From Candidatus Parcubacteria bacterium (GTDB lineage Bacteria > Patescibacteriota > Patescibacteriia > Patescibacteriales > UBA12075), in contig JAGLLI010000103.1 of NCBI GenBank assembly GCA_023140595.1, positions 1-7,414 on the forward strand: a DNA stretch of 7,414 bases, in the 5' to 3' direction. The notes under the pieces are model-generated. The model saw only the letters and a program-made list of their open reading frames with translations, was not told where the DNA came from and searched no databases. Positions within the stretch are counted from its first letter, which is position 1. Each line of letters opens with the position of its first letter. Both the position numbers and the translations under genes were made by a program. Positions 6,257 to 7,414 of this stretch are shown here, piece by piece.

Positions 6257-6272
6257 TTAGAATTATAAATAC

Positions 6273-7202
6273 ATGATAGAAATTAAACATTTAACAAAAA
6301 AATTTAATAATACACAAGTGTTGGATGATATTAGTTTGGAAGTTAAAAAAGGTGAAATTTTAGGATTTTTAGGTCCGAACGGGGCGGGAAAATCAACCAC
6401 AATGAAGATTATTACGGGTTTTTGGTCGCCAAGTTCCGGCACTGTAAAAGTTGACGGCATGGATGTTGTTAAAAATTCCATAGAAACCAGAAAAAAAATC
6501 GGTTATCTGCCGGAAACAGTTCCTTTGTATGATGATATGCGGGTTTATGAATATTTGAAATTTATTGCGGAAATAAGGGGAATTGATAAAGATAAGATTA
6601 AAAATAGAATTAAAAAAGTCGTTAATGACTGCGGATTGTCAAAAGTTTTAAGAAAGCCGATTGAAGAATTGTCCAAAGGGTATCGCCAAAGAGTCGGCTT
6701 GGCGCAAGCAATTATGCATGAACCTGATATTTTAATTTTGGATGAACCCACAACAGGACTTGACCCAAACCAAATTACTGAAATCCGTGACTTAATCAAG
6801 GAAATCGGCAAAGAAAAAACAGTAATTTTTTCAACGCATATTTTAGGCGAAGTAAGCGCTACATGCGATCGCGTGATTATTATTAATAACGGTAAAATCG
6901 TTGTAGAGGGAAGGCCGGATGAGCTTGCCAAAAAAGCGGGTTCAAAGGAATTGATTTACGTAAAAATCAAAGGTCCAAGAGATGAAGTTTTAAAAACATT
7001 GAAAAACATGGATAATATTGAAAAAGCAAGGATTAAAGATAAAGAAACAAATGAAATTTACGGCTATGAAATTGAGCCTAAAGCAGGAGTTGATTTGCGC
7101 GAGTATTTATCAATGACTGTAATGAAGAAAGACTGGAGCATTTTTGAATTTTCCAAAAAAGACATGAGCTTGGAAGACGCGTTTAAAGAATTAACAAAAT
7201 AA
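6273..7202 (+). CDS. ABC-2 type transporter ATP-binding protein, GldA-like
   Basis: This is the ATPase subunit powering an ABC-2 exporter at the cytoplasmic face of the membrane. The 309-residue protein has Walker A GPNGAGKST (34-42), a Q-loop region GYLPET with Glu81 where many ABC proteins have Gln, the signature LSKGYRQRVG (133-142), Walker B ILILDEP (153-159), D-loop GLDP (162-165) and switch histidine H189 in FSTHI. A C-terminal extension of about 90 residues (220-309), ending in the frequent SLEDAFKELT motif, is usual for ABC-2 exporters. The downstream permease resembles GldF, so the pair belongs to the GldA/GldF (and NosF/NosY) group; the substrate cannot be told from sequence. True gliding is not implied, since these pairs occur in many non-gliding bacteria. 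It is driven by the promoter 93-120 bases upstream. Confidence 0.93.
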   Translation: MIEIKHLTKKFNNTQVLDDISLEVKKGEILGFLGPNGAGKSTTMKIITGFWSPSSGTVKVDGMDVVKNSIETRKKIGYLPETVPLYDDMRVYEYLKFIAEIRGIDKDKIKNRIKKVVNDCGLSKVLRKPIEELSKGYRQRVGLAQAIMHEPDILILDEPTTGLDPNQITEIRDLIKEIGKEKTVIFSTHILGEVSATCDRVIIINNGKIVVEGRPDELAKKAGSKELIYVKIKGPRDEVLKTLKNMDNIEKARIKDKETNEIYGYEIEPKAGVDLREYLSMTVMKKDWSIFEFSKKDMSLEDAFKELTK

Positions 7203-7211
7203 AGTGTATTT

Positions 7212-7414
7212 ATGAACAAAGAATATTTAAAAACAATTTATTGTTTATTTAAAAAAGAGCTGATGTCTTATTTTAATTCACCGATTGCCTATATTTTTAT
7301 CGGCGTATTTTTGGTGGTTGGAAATTGGCTGTTTTTTAAGAGTTTCTTTTTAATCGGACAAGTGTCAATGCGCGGATATTTTGATTTATTGCCTTGGATA
7401 TTTTTATTTTTATC
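7212..7414 (+). CDS. ABC-2 type permease, GldF-like (3' partial)
   Basis: Only the first 67 codons are in the window, and the frame is open at the right edge. The protein begins with a short cytoplasmic helix, MNKEYLKTIYCLFKKEL, then YFNSPIAYIFIGVFLVVGNWLFF, the first membrane helix with the typical NSPIAY motif of GldF-type permeases. SMRGYFDLLPWIFLFL, near 52-67, matches the beginning of the next conserved segment. The start is nine bases after the ATPase stop, so the two are translationally close and should form one transporter. There is no Shine-Dalgarno. Substrate and remaining subunits (for example a GldG-like protein) would be downstream. Confidence 0.85.
   Translation, partial: MNKEYLKTIYCLFKKELMSYFNSPIAYIFIGVFLVVGNWLFFKSFFLIGQVSMRGYFDLLPWIFLFL

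Noticed and set aside
6096..6272. Replication origin suggested by the DnaA box and AT-rich gap.
   Set aside because: There is only one box, no cluster, no dnaA or dnaN gene nearby, and the gap is explained by a promoter.
1..7414. Absence of TGA stops (seven TAA, one TAG) as a sign of UGA recoding, as in Gracilibacteria/Absconditabacteria.
   Set aside because: All genes are full length under the standard code, glycine is encoded by GGN at conserved sites, and no conserved protein is interrupted by an in-frame TGA. TAA preference fits AT-rich DNA.
1..7414. tRNA, rRNA, CRISPR array, insertion sequence or phage genes.
   Set aside because: No regularly spaced repeats, transposase or integrase motifs, or tRNA-like cloverleaf were seen in the gaps, and the window is almost entirely coding.

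Overview
The window is AT-rich DNA with eight complete or nearly complete protein genes and one gene start, all on the + strand and closely packed. It looks like a small-genome bacterium of the Candidate Phyla Radiation / Patescibacteria (Parcubacteria-like). The reasons are the A/T-rich start regions with no Shine-Dalgarno motif, short versions of housekeeping proteins (a much reduced HrcA), lysine-rich proteins, and a GldA/GldF-type ABC-2 exporter next to a chaperone cluster. This assignment is an inference; the window holds no rRNA or other taxonomic marker.

Positions 1-6095 hold a heat-shock/chaperone cluster: hrcA (5' end cut off by the window edge), grpE, a small heat-shock protein (hsp20), an unrecognised single-pass membrane protein with a basic tail and a coiled coil, dnaK, a DUF3467-family small protein, and dnaJ. 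Gaps within this block are 4-82 bases and I see no canonical terminator, so it could be one transcript with HrcA as local repressor. No CIRCE operator is visible; if there is one, it should lie upstream of hrcA, outside the window. DnaK, DnaJ and GrpE together form the complete Hsp70 cycle, and Hsp20 would hold unfolded clients for it. The membrane protein and the DUF3467 protein are the two members with no known role in this cycle.

Positions 6096-6272 form the longest non-coding stretch (177 bases). It contains a consensus DnaA-box 9-mer, a good sigma70-type promoter (TTGAAA, 16 bases, TATAAT), and a weak stem followed by a T-rich run in the predicted 5' UTR. This promoter appears to start a second unit: an ABC-2 ATPase (6273-7202) and, nine bases later, its membrane permease, which runs off the right edge.

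Other structure includes a perfect 21-base palindrome before hsp20, a long two-part inverted repeat directly after dnaK, an AT-only hairpin in the dnaK leader, and an A/T-rich motif (AATTATAAA) recurring just before several start codons. All eight visible stop codons are TAA or TAG.
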